Shown: piece after piece, positions 9,236-16,642 of the stretch
Numbering within the stretch: position 1 is the stretch's first letter
Layout of the letters: every line of letters begins with the position of its first letter
Assembly: GCA_012839895.1 (NCBI GenBank)
Contig: DUML01000007.1
Location: forward strand, 1 to 39,913
DNA from: Peptococcaceae bacterium
GTDB taxonomy: Bacteria > Bacillota > Desulfitobacteriia > Desulfitobacteriales > Syntrophobotulaceae
Reading direction: 5' to 3'
DNA: 39,913 nucleotides
Program-made: the position numbers and the translations under genes
Notes under the pieces: generated by a model
Databases searched by the model: none
Told to the model about the DNA's origin: nothing
Seen by the model: only the letters and a program-made list of their open reading frames with translations

Positions 9236-9862
9236 ATGGAACAAGCGTTAAAACTATTGGATGTTTATCGCCGGAAAAAACTGTCTTATTATCGATGGCG
9301 TACCCAGGCAACCCTTTTAGCCAAAATTACTTTGGCTTTATGTCTAGCCTGTCTGACAGGCTTGCTCGCCCAAATTAAAGTTTACCTGCCCTGGACCCCT
9401 GTCCCGATTGTTGCTACGCAATTGGGAGTAATCCTGGCAGCAGTGTTGTCGGGCAGGCGCTGGGGCGGAATAAGCATGCTTTTTTATGCCCTGGGCGGTG
9501 CGGCAGGGATACCCTGGTTTGCCGGTTTTCAAGGGGGATTAACAGCTTTGGCCGGTCCCACAGGAGGATACATCTTGGGCTTTATCCTGGCGGCTTTATT
9601 TATGGGCAACCTTTTCGATCGAGTGTTGGAGTCTCGTCGCTTTGTGCCGCTTACTGCTGCGATCCTTTTTGCTCAATTGGTCTTGGTCTATATTCCGGGG
9701 TTAATCCATTTATCTTTATGGCTAAAATTTGTGAGCGGTCAGGCCATTACCTTGTCGAGTGTGCTCTGGATGGGCTATATCCCGTTTCTGGCGGGAGATG
9801 TCCTTAAATCTTTTATTGGTGCAGGGGTAGCCAAAGCCCTTGTTTCGATGGACAAATATTAA
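9236..9862 (+). CDS. bioY: BioY family biotin transporter (ECF substrate-binding component)
   Basis: BioY is the membrane S-component that binds biotin and works alone or with an ECF energising module (EcfA/A'/T), which is not seen here. The 208-aa protein has a polar N-terminus of about 28 residues and roughly six hydrophobic segments. It shows family signatures, including the PWTPVPIVATQLGV region and GPTGGYILGF. GGAGG at 9222-9226 supports the start. It is downstream of birA and the AccB gene series, consistent with biotin supply, but a large repeat block and a following terminator make it the last gene of the run. No BirA-type operator is visible. Confidence 0.9.
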   Translation: MEQALKLLDVYRRKKLSYYRWRTQATLLAKITLALCLACLTGLLAQIKVYLPWTPVPIVATQLGVILAAVLSGRRWGGISMLFYALGGAAGIPWFAGFQGGLTALAGPTGGYILGFILAALFMGNLFDRVLESRRFVPLTAAILFAQLVLVYIPGLIHLSLWLKFVSGQAITLSSVLWMGYIPFLAGDVLKSFIGAGVAKALVSMDKY

Positions 9863-9919
9863 TTTGCCGGCTAAGGTTTCCTAAGTGCATACGATTATCT
9901 GATTAAACTTCCAAATAAT

Positions 9920-9963
9920 AGGCTAAGCTCATCTCCAAGCGGGAGGAGCTTAGCCTTAATTTT
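9920..9963 (+). terminator. Intrinsic terminator after bioY
   Basis: AGGCTAAGCTC (9920-9930) pairs perfectly with GAGCTTAGCCT (9946-9956). Inside it CTCC pairs with GGAG around a 5-base loop. A short T-rich tail (TAATTTTAAT) follows. It most likely ends the fab-acc-bio transcript. Confidence 0.85.
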
Positions 9964-10046
9964 AATGTAATACCGGTATCTTCAAAAAGGATTATTTAAC
10001 TGAAGTTATCCTCGGACATTAGGACGAAGGATTATAGGAATTAGAA

Positions 10047-10092
10047 AGATTCTTCACTTCGTTCAGAATGACTAAAATGCGTTCAGAATGAC
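10047..10092 (-). repeat. Reversed copies of the dispersed repeat
   Basis: AGATTCTTCACTTCGTTCAG... (10047-10073) followed by a second partial copy, GCGTTCAGAATGACTAAA. Both are in the reversed orientation and lie just beyond the 3' end of the micropeptide gene. Confidence 0.7.
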
Positions 10093-10105
10093 TAAACAGA
10101 ACCGA

Positions 10106-10195
10106 TCAAAAAATTAACCCTAAAATAAAGAGCAAGAGAAAAATAACCGTAAGTATGGCACTGCTTAGACTGTAATGGAAATTGTAGGCATACAT
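10106..10195 (-). CDS. 29-aa membrane micropeptide, YjcZ-like
   Basis: A short frame of 29 codons with a strong AAGGAGG (plus-strand CCTCCTT at 10204-10210) correctly spaced before ATG. The product begins with a Tyr/Asn-rich stretch, MYAYNFHYSLSS, and then one hydrophobic segment of about 17 residues, ending LLLFILGLIF. This resembles the YjcZ-type micropeptides (short Tyr/Gly-rich head, then an ALxxVxFxLLxILG-like helix) annotated as sporulation proteins in spore-formers. Function is unknown beyond likely membrane insertion. It stands alone, convergent to bioY and divergent from the kinase. A diverged copy of its leader (AAAGAGGTTTGCATAG on the minus strand) occurs near 10500 without an attached gene. 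Confidence 0.65.
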   Translation of the reverse strand: MYAYNFHYSLSSAILTVIFLLLFILGLIF

Positions 10196-10221
10196 TGTGC
10201 AAACCTCCTTAAGACAGTATA

Positions 10222-10468
10222 GTTCCTTCGCTACGCTCAGGACATGCTTTCGGTTTCCTAAGATCCTTCGCTATCGCTCAGGATGACATGGGCAGGACAG
10301 GCATTCGCTGCGCAAGATCCTTCGGGTTTCGCCCTCAGGATGACAAGTAAGTTGTCAATTCCTTTGCTACACTCAGGACATGTTTTCGGGCTTCGCCCTC
10401 AGGCTGGCAAAGAATTGTCAGTTCTTTCGCTGCGCGTGAAGCGTTTGGATGCCTTCATGGGGTGACAA
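10222..10468 (-). repeat. Cluster of reversed dispersed repeats
   Basis: Four to five degenerate copies in reversed orientation: TTCCTTCGCTACGCTCAGGA (about 10223), GATCCTTCGCTATCGCTCAG (10262), GATCCTTCGGGTTTCGCCCT (10317), TTCCTTTGCTACACTCAGGA (about 10359), then GGGCTTCGCCCTCAGGCTGG and a diverged last copy ending GGGGTGACA. GGGTTTCGCCC and GGGCTTCGCCC are internal small hairpins. The region separates the micropeptide gene from the histidine kinase. Confidence 0.8.
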
Positions 10469-10662
10469 TAATCTCTTTATTCTCTTCTCTTAATAAGCTA
10501 TGCAAACCTCTTTGCCTGGGTTCTCGACAAAAAAGGAAGAAAAACCTAAATAAATGCCATATACTCTCTTTAAGGAAAATTTAAGGCTATTTTACTACAC
10601 ATTTGCTAAAATTATATAAATTATCTTGCCTAATACTATTTTTAAGAGCATTAAATTCTATG

Positions 10663-10668
10663 TATAAT
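10663..10668 (+). promoter_or_regulatory. Possible -10 element of the histidine kinase gene
   Basis: A perfect TATAAT preceded by TG lies 28 bases before the kinase start. The -35 region at normal spacing (TTTTAA) is poor, so this is only a candidate. Confidence 0.35.
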
Positions 10669-10695
10669 AAAGCTAATAAAATGAAGGAGTAAAGT

Positions 10696-12159
10696 ATGCT
10701 TGGCAAAATTTCCCCTTATTTTATTAATTCCGTAGAAACAAAAAAGTCGGATAACTACATTGAACAAATAGAGAATTTCAAAAAATTGCTCTATTTGACA
10801 GATGACATTTTTTTTCAAACAGATCTTGAAGGCCGCTTTAAATGGATTAATCAGGCTCTGAAAGATTTTCTTCGGCAAAGCGAAGAACAAATATCGGGCA
10901 AGGAAATCTTCGCTTTCATTCATCCGGAAGATAAGTCCTCTGTTCGGGAACTTATGCAGAGCATACTGCCCTATGAGAAAAGCTCAGCTTTGGAGCTAAG
11001 GTTTTTGCGGCCGGATGGGGATTATTGTTTTTTTGAATGCCGTTTGTCTTTAGACCCTCAAAGAGAAAGCTATTATTTTGCTGCTTCCGATATCAGTGAA
11101 AGAAAAATCTACCAGGAAGAGTTACTAAGGCTTGAGTCGATTATCGAAGCGTCCTTGGACGGTATATACGCTATTGATTGCGAGGGACGAATCCAGAGCT
11201 GGAATAAAGCTGCCGAGAAAATCTTTGGGTTCAGCAAGGATGAAATCATAGGCCAAACTATTCATCTCCTGGCTTTCCCGGATCAACGGGAGGAAATGGA
11301 TAATCTCATTAACATTATCCGTAGAGGCGAGACTTACAGCTATGAAACTATTAGGCAAAAAAAAGACGGCGAGACTGTTGCGGTCTTTATTACCTTGGCT
11401 CCCATCAGGGACTCGTCGGGAGAAGTGCTGGGCAGTTCGGCTGTTGCCAGGGATATTACCAGTCACCGCAGGCTGGAAAAAGAAATAGCCCAGCTGGATA
11501 AACTCAATACCATCGTGGAACTTGCTTCGGTCATCAGCCACGAAGTTCGTAATCCCATGACCACTGTCAAGGGATTCCTTCAACTGTTGTACCATAAGAT
11601 TAAAGATAAAGTATTTAGAGAATACTTCGAAATAATGATTGAAGAGATGGACCGGGTCAATTCCATCTTACAGGAATTTAATACTATTGGTAAAAAACAC
11701 AAAGAAAGTACCCGGATGAGGCATAATCTTAAAACCATTATCAAAAGCATGGCTCCCCTTCTGGAGGCCGATGCTGTTTCCCAAGGTAAAACCATTAAAT
11801 TCCTATTGCGGGAAACTCCTGACTTAATGGTTGACGGTAATGAGATTCGCCAATTAATCTTAAACCTAACTCGTAATGCTTTAGAAGCCATGGAGCCAAA
11901 CGGCAGTGTGCTGATTAAAACTTTTGTCGAAAACGGGCAAGTTATTTTGGCAGTTCAAGACTTCGGAAAAGGGATAGCAGAAAGTGACCTTGAAAAACTT
12001 GGAACGCCCTTTTTCACCACCAAAGAAAGCGGCACAGGCCTGGGACTCTATGTATGTTATGAAATTGCTCAGCGGCATGAAGCGCAAATCAAAGTAAATA
12101 CCGGTCCGAAAGGGACGACTTTCTCGGTAATCTTTCCCCAGCATGCAATATTACCATAG
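10696..12159 (+). CDS. Soluble PAS-domain sensor histidine kinase (sporulation-kinase type)
   Basis: The 487-aa protein has no membrane segments. Domains in order are PAS at about 30-135 (ending FAASDISERK), a second PAS at about 145-260 (WNKAAEKIFGFS...ARDITSHRRL), a HisKA dimerisation domain with His282 in SHEVRNPMTTVKGFLQLL, and the HATPase domain with the N box around NLTRNA (390-395), DFGKGI (422-427), PFFTTK (438-443) and GTGLGL (446-451). The HEVRNPMTTVKGFLQLL form is typical of the Bacillus/Clostridia kinases that feed phosphate to Spo0F or Spo0A. No response regulator is adjacent, which also fits an orphan sporulation kinase. AAGGAG at 10684-10689 sets the start. The signal sensed is not evident. 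Confidence 0.88.
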   Translation: MLGKISPYFINSVETKKSDNYIEQIENFKKLLYLTDDIFFQTDLEGRFKWINQALKDFLRQSEEQISGKEIFAFIHPEDKSSVRELMQSILPYEKSSALELRFLRPDGDYCFFECRLSLDPQRESYYFAASDISERKIYQEELLRLESIIEASLDGIYAIDCEGRIQSWNKAAEKIFGFSKDEIIGQTIHLLAFPDQREEMDNLINIIRRGETYSYETIRQKKDGETVAVFITLAPIRDSSGEVLGSSAVARDITSHRRLEKEIAQLDKLNTIVELASVISHEVRNPMTTVKGFLQLLYHKIKDKVFREYFEIMIEEMDRVNSILQEFNTIGKKHKESTRMRHNLKTIIKSMAPLLEADAVSQGKTIKFLLRETPDLMVDGNEIRQLILNLTRNALEAMEPNGSVLIKTFVENGQVILAVQDFGKGIAESDLEKLGTPFFTTKESGTGLGLYVCYEIAQRHEAQIKVNTGPKGTTFSVIFPQHAILP

Positions 12160-12167
12160 AAACTTGC

Positions 12168-12323
12168 AAATGCCTCCACGCGAAGGGGGCAAGTACATAG
12201 GCAAGATTGTGCAGCCTTAACCGTAAATATCCATTTATGACGTAAAAACACACTTTTGCCGTTAATACCCACTGAAAAAAAGGCACAGCATCCCCCCTCC
12301 TTTAATATTGTGTTTGAGGAGGG
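12168..12323 (+). promoter_or_regulatory. Structured leader of the TerC-family gene, hairpin over the ribosome site
   Basis: GCATCCCCCCTC (12288-12299) can pair with GAGGAGGGATGC (12316-12327): 11 of 12 positions pair, with one C-A mismatch and a 16-base loop. The 3' arm contains the whole Shine-Dalgarno sequence and an ATG. Upstream, GCCTCC and GGGGGC (about 12177-12196) form a second possible hairpin. TerC relatives are often controlled by the yybP-ykoY manganese riboswitch, but I could not match its conserved core here, so the ligand, if any, is unknown. Confidence 0.45.
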
Positions 12324-12329
12324 ATGCAA

Positions 12330-13157
12330 GTGGAATTCAATTTAAACTTTTGGAGTTCTCTTTTCGAAATTTTTGTGATCAATCTTATCTTAAGCGGTGA
12401 TAATGCCGTAGTGATTGCCTTAGCAACCCGGGACTTGGACGAGAAGGACCGGCGGAAAGGTATATTCTGGGGAACTTTTGGTGCAGTAACCTTAAGGATT
12501 ATATTAACTACCGGAGCCGCTTTAGTTCTTACAATTCCGTATTTGCAAGCTTTAGGGGCAATTCTTTTACTTGGGATTGCAGTCAAACTGTTTAACGGGG
12601 AAGAACAACAAAGCGAGCGTATGCAGGCTCCTGCTAACCTAACCAAAGCTATTTCGATCATAATCCTGGCCGACCTCTTAATGAGCTTGGATAATGTTTT
12701 GGCCGTAGCGGGAGCCGCCGGGGGAAATCTTGCCTTACTGGCAATAGGCCTGGCTATCAGCGTTCCTATAGTCATTTTTGGTAGCTCATTTTTGGCAAGG
12801 CTGATGGATAGATGGCCTTGGATTATTGCAGTTGGTTCCGGGCTTTTAGGTTATACAGCAGGAGAGATGATCCTTAATGACCGGGCTTTGGTGTTTCTCC
12901 GGGAAATAGGGCCTTTGGAGCATGTTTTGCCTTGGCTGCTTGCTTTAGCCGTTATCCTGTTCGGTAAGCTATTCGTACAGTTGAAGTTTCTAAGGCAGAA
13001 CGTTAAAGAAGTAAATCCCAAAAGCAATTTGATCCGGCAAAGTAGTAACTCTCCCCAACAAATAAAAAGACATAAGGAAGATTTGCTACAAGAAACTTTC
13101 GTACAGGCTCTGGCCGGGAAAGACCGGTCCGGGGTCCGGAGATTGGAGAAGATATAA
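12330..13157 (+). CDS. TerC-family integral membrane protein (YjbE/YkoY type)
   Basis: TerC-family proteins of this type are linked to metal ion export, notably manganese, in Bacillus. From GTG 12330 the protein has 275 aa. It has about seven hydrophobic segments up to residue 215 and a charged tail of about 60 residues. Conserved acidic pairs lie in membrane segments: Asp24-Asn25 in LSGDNAVVIAL and Asp121-Asn122 in MSLDNVLAVAG. I prefer GTG 12330 to ATG 12324 because GGAGGG (12318-12323) leaves six bases before the GTG but none before the ATG. It stands alone between the kinase and a terminator. The substrate is inferred from the family only. Confidence 0.82.
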   Translation: MEFNLNFWSSLFEIFVINLILSGDNAVVIALATRDLDEKDRRKGIFWGTFGAVTLRIILTTGAALVLTIPYLQALGAILLLGIAVKLFNGEEQQSERMQAPANLTKAISIIILADLLMSLDNVLAVAGAAGGNLALLAIGLAISVPIVIFGSSFLARLMDRWPWIIAVGSGLLGYTAGEMILNDRALVFLREIGPLEHVLPWLLALAVILFGKLFVQLKFLRQNVKEVNPKSNLIRQSSNSPQQIKRHKEDLLQETFVQALAGKDRSGVRRLEKI

Positions 13158-13268
13158 TAGAACATTATTATTGGATTCTATCATATCTTTAAATTATTAT
13201 TATCATTATCCTCATTGCCTGAGGTTAAATAGCAAACAGGTAATTTAATACTTAACTCTGATAGAATT

Positions 13269-13298
13269 AACGGGCTTGGTGTAGCCCGTTATTTTTTT
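13269..13298 (+). terminator. Intrinsic terminator after the TerC-family gene
   Basis: AACGGGCT (13269-13276) and AGCCCGTT (13283-13290) form a perfect 8-bp stem with a 6-base loop, followed by ATTTTTTT. The rest of the 13158-13566 gap is AT-rich and holds only this terminator and the promoter below. Confidence 0.93.
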
Positions 13299-13473
13299 GG
13301 ATTGACAGTTGATTCCAAACAAAATTAAAAGTACCTTTTGGGGCGGTAAATTAATGGAGTGATATGAGAGCAGCGATAAACTGTAAAAAATAAAATATTT
13401 AGTATAAGAAGTATTATATTAAAAATTAAAGCAATCGCTAATACTCTTGAATAATTTTGAAATTATTTTAAGA

Positions 13474-13502
13474 TTGGAGTTTACTTAAGAAGGTGTTACA
13501 AT
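13474..13502 (+). promoter_or_regulatory. Predicted sigma-A promoter of the Crp/Fnr gene
   Basis: TTGGAG (13474-13479) and TACAAT (13497-13502) are separated by 17 bases, giving a transcript start near 13509 and a leader of about 60 bases. Confidence 0.6.
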
Positions 13503-13566
13503 AAAAATAAAGCTTATTAGCGTAAATATTTAATTACCAGATAGCCTTAACCAAAGGGACAGGGAT

Positions 13567-14268
13567 GTGAGCCCAATGTCTAAAAATAAAGCTACCGATT
13601 ACAATAAACTGCTTAGGGCTAATATTGACCAAAAAGCTTGGGAAACCCTTATAAGCGTAGGGAACTTCAAGACTTATGGACCCGGAGAAGCTATCTATGT
13701 TCAGAACCAACCTAGTATAGGCCTGGTTTGTGTATTAAAGGGCAAAGTAAAAACTTCCATACTGTTCACCGATGGTACGGAAAAAATTTTTAATATTTTA
13801 GAAGCGCCGGCGATAATCGGCGAGACGGCAGCTATTGACGGCGGGCCGGGCATATGTTCTGCAACTGCCTTGACCAAAGTAGAAATCGTAGCAGTGCCAC
13901 CTGATAAGGCCAGAGAAGTTTTGTTACAGCACCCGATAGTAGCCTTGTCTCTCTTGGAGACGGTTGGCAAGAAGCTTCGGTGTATGGCTCTGCAGGCTGA
14001 AGATTTATCTTTACATAATATTTCCACAAGATTAGCCAGGTTGATTTTAAACTTTGAACAGTACGGCGTTTTCACCCATCAGGATGAAGAACATTGTTTG
14101 CAAATAACCCATGAGGAGCTTGCCAGCTTTGTTGGCACTACTCGCCCTAACGTTACTACTTTTTTAAATGAATTTGCCCGTAAAGGATTAATCAAAATTA
14201 AAAGAGGCAAAATAATAATTTTGGATTATGAGGGACTTTGCCGACACGCAGAGTCTGAAATAGTGTAA
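13567..14268 (+). CDS. Crp/Fnr-family transcriptional regulator
   Basis: The 233-aa protein has a cyclic-nucleotide-binding-like beta-barrel at about 25-135 (IIGETAAIDGGPGICSATA corresponds to the effector pocket), a dimerisation helix at about 125-150, and a winged helix from 150 (HTH about 181-209, THEELASFVGTTRPNVTTFL). Cysteines are scattered and do not form an Fnr-type N-terminal cluster, so oxygen sensing by an Fe-S cluster is unlikely. The recognition helix (TTRPNVTT) lacks the Glu and second Arg that CRP uses for TGTGA. The start is either GTG 13567 (AAAGGGA upstream) or ATG 13576. Its position directly before the TRAP operon makes it a candidate regulator of that operon, but this is inference. 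Confidence 0.88.
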   Translation: MSPMSKNKATDYNKLLRANIDQKAWETLISVGNFKTYGPGEAIYVQNQPSIGLVCVLKGKVKTSILFTDGTEKIFNILEAPAIIGETAAIDGGPGICSATALTKVEIVAVPPDKAREVLLQHPIVALSLLETVGKKLRCMALQAEDLSLHNISTRLARLILNFEQYGVFTHQDEEHCLQITHEELASFVGTTRPNVTTFLNEFARKGLIKIKRGKIIILDYEGLCRHAESEIV

Positions 14269-14293
14269 AAGTCGAAATGTCTATAGCCCCCAC

Positions 14294-14317
14294 AAAAAGC
14301 CTTTTAAAGGCTTTTTT
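14294..14317 (+). terminator. Intrinsic terminator after the Crp/Fnr gene
   Basis: AAAAAGCC and GGCTTTTT pair around a TTTTAAA centre that can itself pair further, with T-rich sequence after it. Confidence 0.85.
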
Positions 14318-14326
14318 ATATTTAGA

Positions 14327-14358
14327 AGCACTTTTCTATTATGAAAAGCGCTTTTTTA
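14327..14358 (+). terminator. Second terminator-like hairpin
   Basis: AGCACTTTTC (14327-14336) pairs with GAAAAGCGCT (14343-14352) with one mismatch, followed by TTTTTATT. It lies 10 bases beyond the first terminator, so the regulator and the TRAP operon are insulated from each other. Confidence 0.7.
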
Positions 14359-14416
14359 TTATCCCAATGTTCAAAACAAGACATAAAAAAAGAGAAAGAA
14401 AATTTAGAATATTACC

Positions 14417-14441
14417 AATTGTAATTCAATTCTGTACAATT
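14417..14441. promoter_or_regulatory. Inverted repeat upstream of the first TRAP operon
   Basis: AATTGTA (14417-14423) and TACAATT (14435-14441) are a perfect inverted repeat with an 11-base spacer. They lie about 215 bases before dctQ in an otherwise gene-free stretch. It could be a regulator site, or chance in AT-rich DNA. Confidence 0.3.
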
Positions 14442-14596
14442 AAAAACAATCGCATTTACACACAGCAATTAGCGAGGGCAAATTGCACATTGTAGATAAA
14501 AAGGAACAGGTGGGCGAGAAAAGGGTAAAAAGTTTATTTAAGTAATGTCTAAATCTGAACATAACTTACAAAAAAGAACATATAAAATTAAAAGTG

Positions 14597-14620
14597 AAAT
14601 CATTGTGATTTATTGCACAA
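14597..14620. promoter_or_regulatory. Overlapping palindromes before the first TRAP operon
   Basis: AAATCA-TTG-TGATTT (14597-14611) is a perfect inverted repeat. It overlaps TTGTG-N8-CACAA (14603-14620, TTGTGATTTATTGCACAA), which resembles a Crp-type site. The element ends 34 bases before the dctQ start codon. A Crp/Fnr-family regulator is encoded immediately upstream. Confidence 0.4.
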
Positions 14621-14654
14621 AGTATTTAGCAAAAGTATAAGGGGGGAAAGTAAA

Positions 14655-15161
14655 ATGCAGTACATTAATCGGGTCATTGATTTCATTATCAATCTAATGG
14701 CCGGGATTGCGGCAGTAATCATGGCTGCTCTCCTGGTTGGTATCTGCTATGCCACTTTTTCACGGTTTGTGTTTAATGAACCGCTGGCCAGAATTGTGGA
14801 GTTGGCAGCCTACAGCCTAATCTATATCACTTTTTTGGCAGCGCCTTGGCTGTTAAAGCAACGAGGGCATATTAATGTCGATTTAATTCTTTTGGCTTTA
14901 AAGGGAAGAGCAAAAAGAGGCTTGATTCTTTTTACCGATTTTATAGGTGCAATTCTTTCCGCAGTACTCTTTTATTTCAGTTATCTTATCACTTTAAGCA
15001 ATTTTATGAATAATGTCAGGATTATGGACTCTTCCAATACTCCCCAATACCTGCTCTTAATTGCCATACCAATCAGCAGTTTTTTCCTGGCAATTCAGTT
15101 TATTCGCTTTATAAAGGAAGACATTGTCGCACTTAAAGAAGGGAAGGAAGGTGAACAGTAA
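14655..15161 (+). CDS. dctQ: TRAP transporter small membrane subunit (DctQ family), cassette 1
   Basis: DctQ is the four-helix membrane partner of DctM in tripartite sodium-coupled uptake of organic acids. The 168-aa protein has four hydrophobic segments and the family segment FSRFVFNEPLARIVELAAY. I start at ATG 14655 because an AAGGGGGGAAAG precedes it; the frame is open to TTG 14613, but those 14 residues have no counterpart in the second cassette's DctQ. The stop overlaps the dctM start by one base (TAATG). It is strongly similar by eye to the protein at 21866. Confidence 0.93.
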   Translation: MQYINRVIDFIINLMAGIAAVIMAALLVGICYATFSRFVFNEPLARIVELAAYSLIYITFLAAPWLLKQRGHINVDLILLALKGRAKRGLILFTDFIGAILSAVLFYFSYLITLSNFMNNVRIMDSSNTPQYLLLIAIPISSFFLAIQFIRFIKEDIVALKEGKEGEQ

Positions 15162-16468
15162 TGGAATGGTATATTGTACTTCTGCTTATATTTGTAGGTT
15201 TAATAGCCCTGATGTTTACCGGACTTCCTATTGCTTTTAGCTTTCTTGGTTTATCTTCGATAGTCATGTTTCTCCTTATGGGTGAGTTTGGCATCAGGCA
15301 GCTTGTCTTGGGGATGTACGATAGCCTTAACAGCTTTCCGTTTACGGCCATACCCTTTTTTATGATTCTCGGCGAAGTATTCTATCAATCGGGTATTGTC
15401 ACTAAAACCTTGGATACCCTGTCTCTTTTCGTCCGGAGAATCCCGGGGCGCCTCAGTGTTATCACTTTATTGGCAGGCGGGGTCTTTGCTGCCTTAAGCG
15501 GCTCAGTCGTAGCCAATGTGGCCATGTTCGGAGCGTTAATGTTGCCGGAGATGATGAGGAGAGGTTATAACAAATCATTGATCTCAGGTTCGATTATGGC
15601 TTCCGGGGCCTTGGCCATGGTTATTCCCCCCAGTGCCATTGCGGTGCTTTTGGGTGGCATAGCTCAGATCTCGGTCGGTAAGATTCTCATTGGTTCAATC
15701 TTACCAGGTGTATGTTTGGTAGTATTTTATATTGGCTATGTTGTTATTTCCTGCTTGCGTAAACCTTCTTTGGCTCCTACTTACGAAATAAATAAAGTTT
15801 CAACTAAAGAAATGTTTAAGGCAGCCGCAGTGGATATCCTACCCTTGCTCTTTATCTTCGTGCTGGTTATGGGGCTGATCTTTTTCGGAGTAGCCACACC
15901 GACAGAAGCGGCGGCTCTCGGAGCGCTTGGCGCTTTTGTTCTAACCATATTCTACCGCAGGTTTTCCCTGAAATTAGTCTACAATTCACTTATGAGTTCT
16001 TTAAAAGTAACAGCGATGATCCTAATGATTATTGCCGGTTCGGCAGGTTTCAGCCAGATCCTCGCTCTTACCGGCGCCAGCAGGGAAGCAGTGGCGGCAA
16101 TTCTGGCCCTACCTGTATCGCCGATGGTTATCTTATGGTTAATGCTTGGGGTTACCATCCTTCTTGGTTTCTTCATGGAACAAACTGCCATTATGATGAT
16201 TACTTTGCCATTATTTATGCCTATAGTCAATGCTTTAGGCTTTGATCAAGTCTGGTTTGCGGTCCTGATTCTGATTTGTTTACAAATTGGTCAGCTGACC
16301 CCGCCTGTAGGTCTGGCCCTCTTTACTATGAAAGGTGTATCGCCGCCGGAAGTTACCATGGGGGATATCTATAGAGGTGCGATACCTTATGTAATTTTGG
16401 ATATCGTAGTTTTAGCTCTCCTCGTGCTGGTTCCGCCGATCATTACTTTCCTGCCCAACTTCATATAA
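15161..16468 (+). CDS. dctM: TRAP transporter large membrane subunit (DctM family), cassette 1
   Basis: DctM forms the transport channel. The 435-aa protein has about 12 to 13 hydrophobic segments. Family motifs include GLPIAFSFLGL near the N-terminus, AALSGSVVANVAMFGALMLPEM, GSIMASGALAMVIPPSA, VATPTEAAALGALGA and LICLQIGQLTPPVGLALF. It is translationally coupled to dctQ. Near-identical to the protein at 22372 by eye, apart from scattered conservative changes. A gap of 174 bases without a terminator separates it from the binding-protein gene. Confidence 0.95.
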   Translation: MEWYIVLLLIFVGLIALMFTGLPIAFSFLGLSSIVMFLLMGEFGIRQLVLGMYDSLNSFPFTAIPFFMILGEVFYQSGIVTKTLDTLSLFVRRIPGRLSVITLLAGGVFAALSGSVVANVAMFGALMLPEMMRRGYNKSLISGSIMASGALAMVIPPSAIAVLLGGIAQISVGKILIGSILPGVCLVVFYIGYVVISCLRKPSLAPTYEINKVSTKEMFKAAAVDILPLLFIFVLVMGLIFFGVATPTEAAALGALGAFVLTIFYRRFSLKLVYNSLMSSLKVTAMILMIIAGSAGFSQILALTGASREAVAAILALPVSPMVILWLMLGVTILLGFFMEQTAIMMITLPLFMPIVNALGFDQVWFAVLILICLQIGQLTPPVGLALFTMKGVSPPEVTMGDIYRGAIPYVILDIVVLALLVLVPPIITFLPNFI

Positions 16469-16642
16469 TTAGAAACCGTAGGCTGTCTTTAAAAGCCGAA
16501 TATTAAGGGTGTTTCAAATCGTGAGGCAGGATAAGTTAATTCGGAACAAGCAGGGAGGTGATAGAGCAAAGGTACTATAAGTAAAAGGTTTTGTTTAAGT
16601 CATTAAAGAGAAAGGGAAATTAAGAAAGGGGATTTACGGTTT

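Noticed and set aside
9121-9378. Plus-strand frame of 85 codons before bioY
   Set aside because: Its first part is the 40-bp repeat and its second part runs out of frame through bioY.
12168-12323. yybP-ykoY manganese riboswitch upstream of the TerC-family gene
   Set aside because: The expected conserved blocks near GGGGAGUA and the 3' partner could not be found; kept only as an unassigned structured leader.
13352-13390. Nine-codon leader-peptide-like frame (MRAAINCKK)
   Set aside because: A TGGAGTG precedes it, but it lies before the mapped promoter candidate of the regulator and has no attenuator structure after it.
14277-14495. 72-codon frame after the Crp/Fnr gene
   Set aside because: Covers two terminators and AT-rich DNA; no family resemblance and no ribosome site.
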